Below are positions 19,583 through 29,115 of a DNA stretch of 64,000 bases, piece by piece. Every line of letters starts with the position of its first letter. Position 1 is the stretch's first letter. Both the position numbers and the translations under genes were made by a program. Source of the stretch: Streptomyces griseocarneus (GTDB taxonomy: Bacteria; Actinomycetota; Actinomycetes; Streptomycetales; Streptomycetaceae); the NCBI GenBank assembly GCA_003674045.1, contig PENC01000027.1, positions 1 through 64,000 of the forward strand, written 5' to 3'. The notes under the pieces are model-generated. The model made no database searches, had not been told where the DNA came from, and saw nothing but the letters and a program-made list of their open reading frames with translations.

Positions 19583-20502
19583 GAATCGGCTCCCGAAGCT
19601 CGCGGGTTTCCCGTGGGGTCGTGCGGCTCCGGCGTTCCCGGAGCCGTGTGGGCGACGTGCTTGGTGAACTCGTCGTGCCCCGGCCAGCTCAGCACGATCT
19701 CGCCGCCGACGAGCCGCGCCCGCGCGAGAACAGGGGTGAGATCCCGGTCACCGGCGGCACGCAGCACCTCGTCCACCCGGCCGTACGGGCGCAGAGCACG
19801 CAGTGTGGCGACGGTGGGCGGCATCATCAGCAGTTCGCCGCGGTCGTAGCCGTCGGCGGCCTCGGCGGGGCGTATCCAGGCCGTACGGTCCGCCTCGGTG
19901 GAGGTGTTGCGCGTGCGCTGCCCCTGCGGGAGCGCGGCGACGAAGAACCACGTGTCGTAGCGGCGGGGCTCGAACTCCGGAGTGATCCAGCGGGCCCACG
20001 CGCCGAGCAAGTCGCTGCGCAGCACCAGGCCACGCCGGTCGAGGAGGTCGGCGAAGGACGACTCGTGGCTGACGAGGGCGGCCCGGTCGGCCTCCCAGTC
20101 GGCGACGGTGGTGTCGGCGACGACGGTGCCGGGCGTCGGCCCGGCCAGCAGCACGCCCGCCTCCTCGAAGGTCTCCCGGACGGCGGCGCACACGATCGCC
20201 CGGGCTCCCGCCGCGTCCACGCCCAGGCGGCTCGCCCACGCGTCGGGCGACGGCCCGGCCCACGGCACCTCGCGCTCGTCGCGCGGGTCGACGGAACCGC
20301 CCGGATACGCGTACGCGCCTCCGGCGAAGGCCATGGAGGCGCGTCTGCGCAGCATGTGGACGGCGGGTCCGCCGACTCCGTCACGCAGCAGCAGCACGGT
20401 CGCGGCGCGCTTGGGCACCACGGGACGGAGCTCCCCGCCGGCGAGCGCTCTGATCCGGTCCGGCCACTCCGGCGGGTACCACTGGCCGTTCGAAGTCGAC
20501 AT
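19579..20502 (-). CDS. Nudix hydrolase
   Basis: 307 residues, larger than a minimal Nudix domain. A glycine-rich segment AYPGGSVDPRD (about 65-75) and the helix AAVRETFEEAGVLL (about 106-119) make up a Nudix box interrupted by a long insertion, similar to human NUDT19-type CoA diphosphatases. Substrate is unknown. It is coupled to the MBL-fold gene downstream. Confidence 0.8.
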   Translation of the reverse strand: MSTSNGQWYPPEWPDRIRALAGGELRPVVPKRAATVLLLRDGVGGPAVHMLRRRASMAFAGGAYAYPGGSVDPRDEREVPWAGPSPDAWASRLGVDAAGARAIVCAAVRETFEEAGVLLAGPTPGTVVADTTVADWEADRAALVSHESSFADLLDRRGLVLRSDLLGAWARWITPEFEPRRYDTWFFVAALPQGQRTRNTSTEADRTAWIRPAEAADGYDRGELLMMPPTVATLRALRPYGRVDEVLRAAGDRDLTPVLARARLVGGEIVLSWPGHDEFTKHVAHTAPGTPEPHDPTGNPRASGADS

Positions 20503-20643
20503 GGCCGGATGCTATGCGCTCACGCGCGGATGTTCGAGGGTCCCTGGGGCGAGGTTCCCGCGAGCCGGGGCAGGAGTGTCACCACGTGTTCACAGCGCCC
20601 CGGCAGGCCCCACAGCGCGTGCGCCGAACGAGGGGTACCGGGA

Positions 20644-21108
20644 TCAGTCCCGGACCTCCACCAGGATCTCGACCTCCACCGGGGCGTCGAGCGGCAGCAC
20701 CGCCACACCCACCGCGGAGCGGGCGTGCACGCCCTTCTCGCCCAGCACCTCGCCCAGGAGCTCGCTGGCCCCGTTGAGGACGCCCGGCTGCGCCGTGAAG
20801 TCCGGAGCGGAGGCCACGAAACCCACGACCTTGACCACCCGGACGATCTTGTCGAGGTCGCCGACGACCGACTTCACGGCGGCGAGGGCGTTGAGCGCAC
20901 AGGTCGCCGCGAGCTCCTTCGCCTGCTCGGCACTCACCTCGGCGCCAACCTTGCCGGTCAGCGGAATCGAGCCATTGACCATCGGCAGCTGCCCGGCGGT
21001 GTGGACGTACGCGCCGGAGCGCACGGCCGGCTGGTACGTGGCCAGCGGCGGCACCACGTCGGGCAGCTTCAGCCCCAGCTCGACGAGCCGCGCCTCGACG
21101 GCGCTCAC
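20644..21108 (-). CDS. RidA/YjgF-family protein
   Basis: 154 residues. RidA-like proteins hydrolyse reactive enamine/imine intermediates, and this version has the YjgF/RidA fold segments RSGAYVHTAGQLPM and VSAEQAKELAATCALNALA. The catalytic Arg that binds carboxylate in true RidA is not clear here, so it may belong to one of the Rid2-7 subfamilies. The GTG at 21108 overlaps the stop of the 52-residue gene upstream (GTGA). Confidence 0.82.
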   Translation of the reverse strand: MSAVEARLVELGLKLPDVVPPLATYQPAVRSGAYVHTAGQLPMVNGSIPLTGKVGAEVSAEQAKELAATCALNALAAVKSVVGDLDKIVRVVKVVGFVASAPDFTAQPGVLNGASELLGEVLGEKGVHARSAVGVAVLPLDAPVEVEILVEVRD

Positions 21109-21263
21109 GCCTTCTCCCGCTTCAGGTAGGCCACCAGCTGCTCCGGGTTGTTCGGGCCGGGCACGACCTGGACGAGCTCCCAGCCGTCCTCGCCCCAGGT
21201 GTCCAGAATCTGCTTGGTCGCGTGTACGAGCAGCGGCACAGTCGCGTATTCCCACTTCGTCAT
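21105..21263 (-). CDS. Small DUF4177-like protein
   Basis: 52 residues beginning MTKWEYATVPLLVH and including TWGEDGWELVQVVPG, typical of the small DUF4177 beta-alpha-beta proteins. It overlaps the RidA gene by 4 bp. Function unknown. Confidence 0.75.
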   Translation of the reverse strand: MTKWEYATVPLLVHATKQILDTWGEDGWELVQVVPGPNNPEQLVAYLKREKA

Positions 21264-21455
21264 GGCCCGACTGTAATGCCTGGCACCGACGCCCCCCGCG
21301 CGTAGCCCGCGCGGCGACCGGACGGACGGTATCCGTTGCACAGGGCACCTCGCATTGGCGGGAAACCGCACGACTGCGCCGACCGCCACCGCAGAACGAC
21401 CAGTTGTCGCCACCTGGCGCCGCACGGCCGTTGCCGACGAATTAGGCTCCCGACC

Positions 21456-22451
21456 ATGAGCAGGCTCCATGTCGTCAGCGGCAAGGGCGGAACCGGCAAG
21501 ACCACGGTCGCCGCGGCACTCGCGCTTGCCCTCGCTGCCGAGGGAAAGCGCACTCTCCTCGTCGAGGTCGAGGGGCGGCAGGGCATCGCGCAGCTCTTCG
21601 AGACCGAGGCGCTGCCGTACGAGGAGCGCAGGATCGCGGTGGCCCCGGGTGGGGGCGGCGAGGTGTACGCCCTGGCCATCGACGCCGAGCGGGCCCTCCT
21701 GGACTACCTCCAGATGTTCTACAAGCTCGGCAGCGCGGGCCGCGCGCTCAAGAAGATCGGCGCGATCGACTTCGCGACGACCATCGCGCCGGGCCTGCGC
21801 GACGTCCTGCTGACCGGCAAGGCGTGCGAGGCGGTGCGCCGCAAGGACCGGACGGGCCGCTACGCCTACGACCACGTGGTGATGGACGCCCCGCCGACCG
21901 GACGCATCACCCGCTTCCTGAACGTCAACGACGAGGTGGCCGGGCTGGCCCGGATCGGCCCGATCCACAATCAGGCACAGGCGGTCATGCGTGTCCTCAA
22001 GTCGCCCCAGACAGCGGTGCACTTCGTGACGCTGCTGGAGGAGATGCCGGTCCAGGAGACCGTGGACGGCATCGCGGACCTCCGGGCCGCGCAGCTGCCC
22101 GTCGGCGGCGTCGTCATCAACATGGTGCGCCCGGAAGTCCTGGACGAGGCCGACGTGGAGGTCGCCGCGAACGGCAGCCGCGCCGCGGTCGCCCGCACGC
22201 TGTCGCACGCACTGGACCGCACGGGCTTCGGCGGCACACGCCACCCCGGGCTCGCCGAGCGGCTGGTCGACCCCCTCGTGGCTCAGGCTCGTGAGCACAC
22301 CGAGCGCCTCGCCCTGGAGCGCCGCGGCCGCAGGGAGATAGCGGACCTCGCCCTCCCCACGTACGAACTGGAGCTGCTCGGCGACGGCGTGGACCTGGCG
22401 GGCCTCTACCGCATGGCGCGCGAACTGCGGAAGCAAGGAGTCTCCGAGTGA
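21456..22451 (+). CDS. Get3/ArsA-like ATPase, first of a pair
   Basis: 331 residues. The N-terminus VVSGKGGTGKTTVAAAL is a deviant Walker A of the ArsA/Get3 class, and VVMDAPPTGRITRFL is the switch II/DTAPTGH-like region. No arsenite pump or arsR is nearby and no Cys metal site is evident, so arsenic transport is unlikely. The ATG at 21456 is preceded by TTAGGCT about 12 bp upstream, which fits a leaderless promoter. It overlaps the second ATPase by 4 bp; the two probably form a heterodimer. The pair sits next to wblA, an arrangement I recall as conserved in streptomycetes. Confidence 0.8.
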   Translation: MSRLHVVSGKGGTGKTTVAAALALALAAEGKRTLLVEVEGRQGIAQLFETEALPYEERRIAVAPGGGGEVYALAIDAERALLDYLQMFYKLGSAGRALKKIGAIDFATTIAPGLRDVLLTGKACEAVRRKDRTGRYAYDHVVMDAPPTGRITRFLNVNDEVAGLARIGPIHNQAQAVMRVLKSPQTAVHFVTLLEEMPVQETVDGIADLRAAQLPVGGVVINMVRPEVLDEADVEVAANGSRAAVARTLSHALDRTGFGGTRHPGLAERLVDPLVAQAREHTERLALERRGRREIADLALPTYELELLGDGVDLAGLYRMARELRKQGVSE

Positions 22452-23884
22452 GCCTGGACATGGCGTCCGTGCTGGACGTGGACCCCCTCCTCGACAACCC
22501 GCGCACCCGCATCGTGGTGTGCTGCGGCTCCGGCGGCGTCGGCAAGACGACGACAGCGGCGGCACTCGGGCTGCGGGCCGCCGAGCGCGGCCGGAAGGTC
22601 GTCGTACTCACCATCGACCCGGCCCGCAGGCTCGCGCAGTCGATGGGCATCGAGGAACTCGACAACGTGCCCCGCCGGGTACCCGGGATCGACGCGTCGG
22701 CCGGTGGCGAGCTGTACGCCATGATGCTGGACATGAAGCGGACGTTCGACGAGATAGTCGAGGCGCACGCGGACGAGGAGCGGGCCAGGGCCATCCTGGA
22801 GAACCCCTTCTACCAGTCCCTGTCGGCCGGTTTCGCCGGTACGCAGGAGTACATGGCGATGGAGAAGCTCGGGCAGCTGCGCGCGCGGGACGAGTGGGAC
22901 CTGATCGTCGTCGACACCCCGCCGAGCCGTTCGGCACTCGACTTCCTGGACGCCCCGGGCCGCCTGGGCTCCTTCCTCGACGGGAAGTTCATCAAGGTGC
23001 TGATGGCGCCGGCGAAGATCGGCGGCCGGGCGGGGATGAAGTTCCTGGGCGTCGGCATGTCGGTGATGAGCGGCCCGCTCAACAAGCTGATGGGAACGCA
23101 GCTGCTGCGCGACGTCCAGACGTTCGTGGCCGCCATGGACACCATGTTCGGCGGGTTCCGTACCCGGGCGGACGCCACCTATCGGCTGCTCCAGGCACCC
23201 GGTACGGCCTTCCTGGTGGTCGCCGCACCGGAACGGGACGCGCTGCGGGAGGCCGCGTACTTCGTCGAGCGGCTGGCCGCGGAGCGGATGCCGCTGGCAG
23301 GGCTCGTCCTCAACCGGGTGCACGGCAGTGAGGCCGCGCGGCTGCCCGCGGACCGTGCACTGGCCGCGGCCGAAGCACTGCTGGACGGGTCGCTGCTGGA
23401 CGGCTCGTCGGACGGGGTACTCGACGGCCGGTTCGGCCCGCCCGGTGAGGCCCTGACAGCAGGGGCGACGAAAACATCGGAAAATCTTGATGGCAGCGGC
23501 ATTGTGGATCGTGACAGCGGGCAAGCTGCCTCACGTACCGCCCGCGCCCCGGGCACCGACGCTCCCACGGTCCCGTCCACTCCCGAGAGCGGCCTCCCCC
23601 AGCCCGCCCCCTCTGGAGCCACCACCGCACAGGACGTCACCTCGCAGGACCCCGTCGCATCCACCGCACGGCTGACGGCCGGCCTGCTGAGGCTGCACGC
23701 AGAACGGATGCAGGTGCTCGCACGCGAGCGCCGTACGCGTGACCGCTTCACCGCGCTGCACCCCGAGGTCGCGGTGGCGGAAGTGGCCGCCCTCCCGGGC
23801 GACGTGCACGATCTGACGGGCCTGCGGGCCATCGGCGAGCGGCTCGCGCATCAGACGGCCGAGGCCATTGAAGCCACCGGCTGA
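22448..23884 (+). CDS. Get3/ArsA-like ATPase, second of a pair
   Basis: 478 residues. Walker A is CCGSGGVGKTTTAAALGL (about 25-42), and VVDTPPSRSALDFLD is the switch region. A long linker (about 310-410) rich in Gly, Ser, Pro and Thr separates the ATPase core from a C-terminal helical region; near 23475-23520 this linker is noticeably less G+C rich than the rest, suggesting a recent or slippage-derived insertion. It starts with GTG inside the partner's stop. Function unknown; Get3-like membrane-protein targeting is one possibility. Confidence 0.8.
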   Translation: MSLDMASVLDVDPLLDNPRTRIVVCCGSGGVGKTTTAAALGLRAAERGRKVVVLTIDPARRLAQSMGIEELDNVPRRVPGIDASAGGELYAMMLDMKRTFDEIVEAHADEERARAILENPFYQSLSAGFAGTQEYMAMEKLGQLRARDEWDLIVVDTPPSRSALDFLDAPGRLGSFLDGKFIKVLMAPAKIGGRAGMKFLGVGMSVMSGPLNKLMGTQLLRDVQTFVAAMDTMFGGFRTRADATYRLLQAPGTAFLVVAAPERDALREAAYFVERLAAERMPLAGLVLNRVHGSEAARLPADRALAAAEALLDGSLLDGSSDGVLDGRFGPPGEALTAGATKTSENLDGSGIVDRDSGQAASRTARAPGTDAPTVPSTPESGLPQPAPSGATTAQDVTSQDPVASTARLTAGLLRLHAERMQVLARERRTRDRFTALHPEVAVAEVAALPGDVHDLTGLRAIGERLAHQTAEAIEATG

Positions 23885-24136
23885 ACAGCGAAAGACCGAC
23901 AGCGGACAGCGGGACCGACGAAAACCGGTCGAAGCCACGCCGTCGAAGGCGGACCACCGAAGGGCCGCCAGGGGCAGACCGGAGACGAGGCGCGTTGCGG
24001 TCCCCCCGCCGACCGCCCTCTCCCCTCCACCGCGCGGCAACACCGCGGCCCGACGCACCGAGACCACCGAGCCGACGGCGCCGTGGGTAATGCCGTCGGG
24101 GTCGAAACGCTCTCGATCGGGCACGCTCGGTGTCGG

Positions 24137-24472
24137 CTAGCCGACTGCCGCGTAGGCGCCGTACTCCTCGTCGCTCAGCGGCAGAATCCCCGCGCCACGC
24201 TCGTATTCCGTACGGGCGGTCTCCAGCAGCCTGCGCCACGAGGTGACCGTGGGCCGACGCCGCAGCAGCGCCCGCCGCTCACGCTCCGTCATCCCACCCC
24301 ACACGCCGAACTCCACGCGGTTGTCCAGCGCGTCCGCGAGGCACTCGGTGCGCACCGGGCACCCGGTGCAGACCGCCTTGGCCCTGTTCTGCGCTGCGCC
24401 CTGAACGAATAGTTCATCCGGATCGGTAGTGCGGCAGGCTGCCTGCGCACTCCAGTCGGTTACCCAGCCCAT
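24137..24472 (-). CDS. wblA: WhiB-like iron-sulfur regulator WblA
   Basis: 111 residues beginning MGWVTDWSAQAACR. The four cluster cysteines are C13, C35, C38 and C44 (CTGCPVRTEC), followed by EFGVWGGMTERERR, the WhiB turn and basic DNA-contact region. WblA binds a 4Fe-4S cluster, acts with sigma factors and in Streptomyces promotes development and represses antibiotic production. The ATG at 24472 matches known WblA length; a further ATG 57 bp upstream would add an unfamiliar leader. GGAGAGG lies about 12 bases upstream. Neighbouring ATPases and the PBP match the order I recall around SCO3579. Confidence 0.95.
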   Translation of the reverse strand: MGWVTDWSAQAACRTTDPDELFVQGAAQNRAKAVCTGCPVRTECLADALDNRVEFGVWGGMTERERRALLRRRPTVTSWRRLLETARTEYERGAGILPLSDEEYGAYAAVG

Positions 24473-24857
24473 GCTGGCGCCGTCCTCTCCCGAATTGAGG
24501 CTCCCCCACGGCGGCAGCGGCATATTCACCGTTGCCAGTTGAGGACGTTACGGAAGGCAGGCAGGGGGCAACACCCCCTTCGGGCCCAATCTTGGATGGC
24601 CCGAACGGACTATGCGTACGCGGCAGATCACCCAACGGAGTGAGCTGGCGACATCGACGACTTACCCCGCCATATCGGGGCAGTTTGCCCATCCGGCATG
24701 GGTCACCAAGTAATACAGGCGGCAATACGGGCACATCTCATCACCCACAAGAGTGAAGGCGTAGGTGATGCCGAATGGGGTCGCAGTGACTGGCGTGAAA
24801 CAGCGTAGGCGAACACACGGGCGTCTGTCCGCCGAATGAGAACGTAGGCTTCCCTTC
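24473..24857. other. 385-bp wblA-pbp divergent promoter region
   Basis: No gene seen. It is less G+C rich than its surroundings and must hold the promoters of wblA (leftward) and the PBP gene (rightward). A long untranslated leader for wblA would fit this spacing. Confidence 0.55.
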
Positions 24858-27272
24858 ATGGCTATGAAGCGTGCGGACGAGGCCCCCAGCAGGGGTCGGC
24901 AGGCCGCCAAGTTCCTCGGTGTCAGCGTGCTCTCCGGAGCGGTCCTCGCGGGCCTGGCCCTGCCTGCCGTCGGCGCCTTCGGTCTGGCGACGAAGGGTTC
25001 CATGGAGGGATTCGACGAGATCCCGGCGAGCTTCAAGACCCCTCGGCTGAGTCAGCGCACCATCATCCTCGACGCCCAGGGCGGCGAGATCGCGAAGGTG
25101 TACTCCCGCGACCGCACGGTCGTGCCGCTGAACGAGATCTCGCCCTATATGCAGAAGGCACTCGTCGACATCGAGGACGCGCGCTTCTACGAGCACGGCG
25201 CGGTCGACCTCAAGGGCGTCCTGCGCGCGCTCAGCAAGAACGCCCAGTCCGGCGGCGTCTCCGAGGGTGCCTCGACCCTCACCCAGCAGTACATCAAGAA
25301 CATCTTCGTCGAGGAGGCGGGCGACGACCCCGACAAGGTCGCCGTCGCCACCCAGCAGACGCTCGGCCGCAAGGTCAAGGAGCTGAAGTACGCCATTCAG
25401 GTGGAGAAGGAGCTCGGCAAGGAGCGGATTCTCAACAACTACCTGAACATCACCTTCTTCGGGCAGCAGTCCTACGGCGTGGAGGCCGCCTCCCAGCGCT
25501 ACTTCAGCAAGCACGCCAAGGACCTCGACCTGGACGAGGCCGCGCTGCTGGCAGGCATCGTGCAGTCGCCGAGCCGCTACGACCCGGTCAACTACCCCAA
25601 GGAGGCCGTCAAGCGCCGCAACACGGTCCTCCAGCGGATGGCGGAGCTCAAGCACATCACTCCGGCGGAGGCCGCAGCGGCCCAGGCCAAGCCGCTCAAC
25701 CTCAAGATCACCCGGCCCAAGAGCGGCTGCATCACCGCCGTCGACGGCGCCGGCTTCTTCTGCGACTACGTCCGCGAGACCTTCCTCCAGGACCCCGCCT
25801 TCGGCAAGACGAAGGAGGACCGCGCCAAGCGCTGGAACGAGGGCGGCCTGACGATCCGTACGACGCTGGACCCGCAGACCCAGAAGTCCGTGCAGAAGTC
25901 GATCAGCGAGCACGTCTACCAGAACGACTCGGTGGCCACCGCGGTATCGATCGTCGAGCCCGGCAGCGGCAAGGTGCTCGCCATGGGGCAGTCCCGGCCG
26001 TACGGCTTCGGGCTGAACCAGACGCAGATCAACCTCTCCGCCGACCACGCGATGGGCGGATCGAACTACGGCTTCCAGACCGGCTCGACCTTCAAGCCGA
26101 TCCTCGCGGCGGCGGCCCTGGAGGAGGGCATCTCGCCGAACAAGGTCTACTCCTCGCCCTACCGGATGGCCTACCCCGACTCGGTCGAGACCTGCGACGG
26201 CACCTGGCGCAACAGCATCGGCGAGACGGTCAGCAACGAGAACCGGAGCGAGGTCGGCCCGTACGGCATGCGGGACGCGACCGCGAAGTCGGTCAACACC
26301 TACTTCATCGAGATGATCGGCGACATCGGCACCTGCCCGGTGACGAAGATGGCGACGAAGCTGGGCCTGAAGCCGGCCTCCGGCAAGAAGATGGACCAGG
26401 TGCCCTCGATCGCCCTCGGCACCCAGGGCATGTCGCCGCTGAAGATGGCCGCCGCCTACGCGGCGTTCGCCAACGGCGGCAAGTACTGCACCCCGGTCCT
26501 CATCAACTCCGCCACCGGCCCCAACGGCAAGAGCATCAACGTCCCGAAGACGCAGTGCTCGCGCGCCATGTCCGAGGAGACCGCGAACACGGTCAACAGC
26601 CTCCTCAAGGGCGTGGTCGAGGATGGTACCGGCAAGCAGGCCGGTCTGGACGGCCGCGACAGCGCGGGCAAGACCGGTACGACGGACGGCCGCCACGCCG
26701 CCTGGTTCGTCGGCTACACCCCGAACATGGCGGGCGCGGTCTGGGTCGGCGGCCCCGGCAAGGACATCGAGATGGAGGGCATCACCATCGGCGGTGTCTA
26801 CCACGACAAGGTCTACGGCGGTGACACCCCGGGCCCGATCTGGCGCGACGCCATGAACGGCGCACTGGAGGGCAGGCCCGCCCCGACCTTCGACGGGCCG
26901 ACCATCGACGCGGGCCCGGAGAGGGGCGGCGTGGGCGGCACCGACCCGGCGACGGGCAATGGCAACGGGAACGGCAACGGGAACGGCAACGGCTCGTCGA
27001 AGGGCCACGGCCGGGGGAACGGCCACAGCCAGACCGGTGGCGGCGCCCAGGCCAACGACGGCGGCACGGCGAACAGCGGTGCCCAGGCCAACGGTGGTAC
27101 CGGTGCGAACGGCAATGGCGCGACCGGCGACGTTCCCGCAGGCGGGAACGGTGGTCCGGTCACCGGTGGCACTCCTGCCACGGGTGGCAGCACCGGCCGC
27201 GGCGACAAGCCCAACCCGGGAGGAGCGGCGGGATCCGCGGGCCCGGCAGGCGGCGGTGACACAGGGCACTGA
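24858..27272 (+). CDS. Class A penicillin-binding protein
   Basis: 804 residues; a bifunctional cell-wall synthase outside the membrane. A basic N-terminus and one hydrophobic helix (about 20-45) anchor it. The glycosyltransferase family 51 domain shows EDARFYEHGAVD (about 106-117) and STLTQQYIKN (about 135-144). The transpeptidase domain has the active-site serine in TGSTFKP (about 411-417), SVN, and GKTGTTDG (about 606-613). The last 110 residues are a low-complexity tail of Gly, Asn, Thr and Ala with a GN repeat. The gene is divergent from wblA and ends at a perfect 18-bp terminator. Confidence 0.94.
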   Translation: MAMKRADEAPSRGRQAAKFLGVSVLSGAVLAGLALPAVGAFGLATKGSMEGFDEIPASFKTPRLSQRTIILDAQGGEIAKVYSRDRTVVPLNEISPYMQKALVDIEDARFYEHGAVDLKGVLRALSKNAQSGGVSEGASTLTQQYIKNIFVEEAGDDPDKVAVATQQTLGRKVKELKYAIQVEKELGKERILNNYLNITFFGQQSYGVEAASQRYFSKHAKDLDLDEAALLAGIVQSPSRYDPVNYPKEAVKRRNTVLQRMAELKHITPAEAAAAQAKPLNLKITRPKSGCITAVDGAGFFCDYVRETFLQDPAFGKTKEDRAKRWNEGGLTIRTTLDPQTQKSVQKSISEHVYQNDSVATAVSIVEPGSGKVLAMGQSRPYGFGLNQTQINLSADHAMGGSNYGFQTGSTFKPILAAAALEEGISPNKVYSSPYRMAYPDSVETCDGTWRNSIGETVSNENRSEVGPYGMRDATAKSVNTYFIEMIGDIGTCPVTKMATKLGLKPASGKKMDQVPSIALGTQGMSPLKMAAAYAAFANGGKYCTPVLINSATGPNGKSINVPKTQCSRAMSEETANTVNSLLKGVVEDGTGKQAGLDGRDSAGKTGTTDGRHAAWFVGYTPNMAGAVWVGGPGKDIEMEGITIGGVYHDKVYGGDTPGPIWRDAMNGALEGRPAPTFDGPTIDAGPERGGVGGTDPATGNGNGNGNGNGNGSSKGHGRGNGHSQTGGGAQANDGGTANSGAQANGGTGANGNGATGDVPAGGNGGPVTGGTPATGGSTGRGDKPNPGGAAGSAGPAGGGDTGH

Positions 27273-27312
27273 GCCCGGCCGCGACGCCTGAGAACTCCCC
27301 ACAGGTGACGCG

Positions 27313-27353
27313 CACAGGGGCGCCCGGACCACGAAGGTCCGGGCGCCCCTGTG
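27313..27353. terminator. Very strong bidirectional terminator
   Basis: An 18-bp perfect stem (27313-27330 with 27336-27353) and loop ACGAA lie between the converging PBP and YqeY-like genes. Confidence 0.88.
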
Positions 27354-27368
27354 TGCGTAAGACGGGGC

Positions 27369-27833
27369 TCAGCCCGCGAGCAGGCGCTTCACCTCGGCGG
27401 CGACGCGGCTGCCGTCGGCACGGCCCGCCACCTTCGGGTTCACGATCTTCATGATGGCGCCCATGGCCTTCGGGCCCTCGGCGCCGCCGGCCTTGGCCTC
27501 GGCCACGGCCTCGGCGACAAGGGCGCTCAGCTCCTCGTCCGACAGCTGCTTGGGCAGGTACCCGGCGAGCACCTCGCCCTCGGCCCGCTCACGCTCGGCC
27601 TGCTCGGCACGGCCGCCCTTCTCGAACGCGTCCGCGGCCTCGCGGCGCTTCTTCGCCTCGCGCGTGATCACCTTCATGACCTCGTCGTCGGAGAGCTCGC
27701 GGGCGGTCTTGCCCGCGGTCTCCTCGTAGGCGACGGCGGAGAGGGTGAGGCGGAGGGTGGAGGAGCGCAGTTCGTCACGGGCCTTGATGGCAGCCGTGAG
27801 GTCGTCGTGGAGCCTGGACTTGAGCGTGGTCAT
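27369..27833 (-). CDS. GatB/YqeY domain protein
   Basis: 154 residues, a typical length for YqeY. Signature segments include RLTLSAVAYEE (about 27-37), LAGYLPKQLSDEEL (about 87-100) and MGAIMKIVNPKVAGRADG. The family shares the C-terminal helical domain of GatB, the tRNA amidotransferase subunit, but the role of the free-standing form is not settled. ATG start at 27833. Confidence 0.88.
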   Translation of the reverse strand: MTTLKSRLHDDLTAAIKARDELRSSTLRLTLSAVAYEETAGKTARELSDDEVMKVITREAKKRREAADAFEKGGRAEQAERERAEGEVLAGYLPKQLSDEELSALVAEAVAEAKAGGAEGPKAMGAIMKIVNPKVAGRADGSRVAAEVKRLLAG

Positions 27834-28008
27834 ATCGCAATCTTCGCACTCACCGGCACGGGGCGCCCCGCATTAACGCGGGAGGAGCGGGAGGAGTCGG
27901 CCGCCGCGCCACGGACGCTCCTGGAGCACCCACCTGGCACCGGCCACCGGCAGCAGCTCACGGCGGGCACAACTCCCCCTGCCGGACCGGGCGATCACTC
28001 CCGCGAGG

Positions 28009-28017
28009 TTATCCACA
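28009..28017 (+). promoter_or_regulatory. Isolated DnaA box TTATCCACA
   Basis: A perfect 9-mer match 51 bp upstream of the metallophosphoesterase start. No cluster is nearby. Confidence 0.35.
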
Positions 28018-28068
28018 GAAGGCGCCCGCGGGGCCCACGGCACGTGCACGGTCTGCGACCATGGACGT

Positions 28069-29001
28069 ATGCGCGCTCGATATGGAGTACCCCTGGGAAT
28101 CACGGCCGCAGGCACGGCCGCCCTCGTCTACGCCGCCGGCTTCGAGGTCCGTTCCTTCCGCCTGCGGCGGGTCACCGTGCCCGTCCTGCCACCGGGCATG
28201 CGCCCGCTGCGGGTGCTCCAGGTCTCCGACATCCACATGGTCGGCGGGCAGCGCAAGAAGCAGCGCTGGCTCCAGTCGCTGGCCGGGCTCCGCCCGGACT
28301 TCGTGATCAACACGGGGGACAACCTCTCCGACCCGGAGGGCGTGCCGGAGACGCTCGACGCCCTCGGCCCCCTGATGGAGTTCCCCGGGGCGTACGTCTT
28401 CGGGTCGAACGACTACTACGGCCCCAAGCTGCGCAACCCCGCGAAGTACCTGATCGAGCGGGCCACGGGCCGCCACGGCCTCAACGGCAACACCCCGGTC
28501 GTCGGCGCGATCCACAACCCCTGGGAGGACCTGCGCGACGGTTTCGACGCCGCGGGCTGGGTGAACCTCACCAATACCCGGGGCAGCCTCAAGATCGACG
28601 GCTATGACATCGCGCTCACCGGCCTGGACGACCCCCACATCAAGCGCGACCGCTACGCGGAGGTGACCGGCGGTCCCCGTGAGGACGCCGACTTCTCCAT
28701 GGCCGTGGTCCACGCGCCGTACCTGCGGGTCCTCGACGCCTTCACCGCCGACCGCTACCCGCTGATCCTCGCGGGGCACACCCACGGCGGCCAGCTCTGC
28801 GTCCCCTTCTACGGCGCGCTGGTCACCAACTGCGACATCGACCCCGACCGGGTCAAGGGCCTCTCCACCCACCGCGCGGGCGGCCACCGCTCCTACCTCC
28901 ACGTATCGGCAGGCTGCGGCACCAACCGCTACACCCCGGTCCGCTTCGCCTGCCCCCCGGAGGCCACGCTCCTCACCCTCACCCCACGCGATCGCAACTG
29001 A
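28069..29001 (+). CDS. Membrane-anchored metallophosphoesterase
   Basis: 310 residues. One N-terminal hydrophobic segment (about 7-25) anchors it. Metal motifs are VSDIH (about 53-57), TGDN (about 82-85), a GSNDYYG variant of GNHD (about 110-116), HAPYL and GHTHGGQ (about 232-238), typical of the YkuE/YaeI group of phosphohydrolases acting at the membrane. The C-terminus carries SAGCGTNRYTPVRFACPPE, also usual for this group. It ends about 110 bp before tRNA-Pro. Confidence 0.88.
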   Translation: MRARYGVPLGITAAGTAALVYAAGFEVRSFRLRRVTVPVLPPGMRPLRVLQVSDIHMVGGQRKKQRWLQSLAGLRPDFVINTGDNLSDPEGVPETLDALGPLMEFPGAYVFGSNDYYGPKLRNPAKYLIERATGRHGLNGNTPVVGAIHNPWEDLRDGFDAAGWVNLTNTRGSLKIDGYDIALTGLDDPHIKRDRYAEVTGGPREDADFSMAVVHAPYLRVLDAFTADRYPLILAGHTHGGQLCVPFYGALVTNCDIDPDRVKGLSTHRAGGHRSYLHVSAGCGTNRYTPVRFACPPEATLLTLTPRDRN

Positions 29002-29115
29002 TCCCACCCCGCCCCCACCCACCCCCGAGAACCGGATTTCGCCTCCGGGCCCCAGTCCGCTAAAGTAGAGCTCGTTGCAAGGGGGACCTGCGAAAACGGG
29101 AACCGCGGCAACGAT

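Noticed and set aside
21456..23884. Arsenic resistance operon
   Set aside because: The ATPases are ArsA-like in fold only; there is no arsB, arsC or arsR and no Cys metal site.
26955..27010. GN-coding repeat in the PBP tail as a CRISPR or origin repeat
   Set aside because: It is a low-complexity coding tract in frame with the PBP, without spacers or dyads.
24741..27332. Frame of more than 860 codons opposite the PBP gene
   Set aside because: Same reason: shadow of a class A PBP with full motifs on the other strand.
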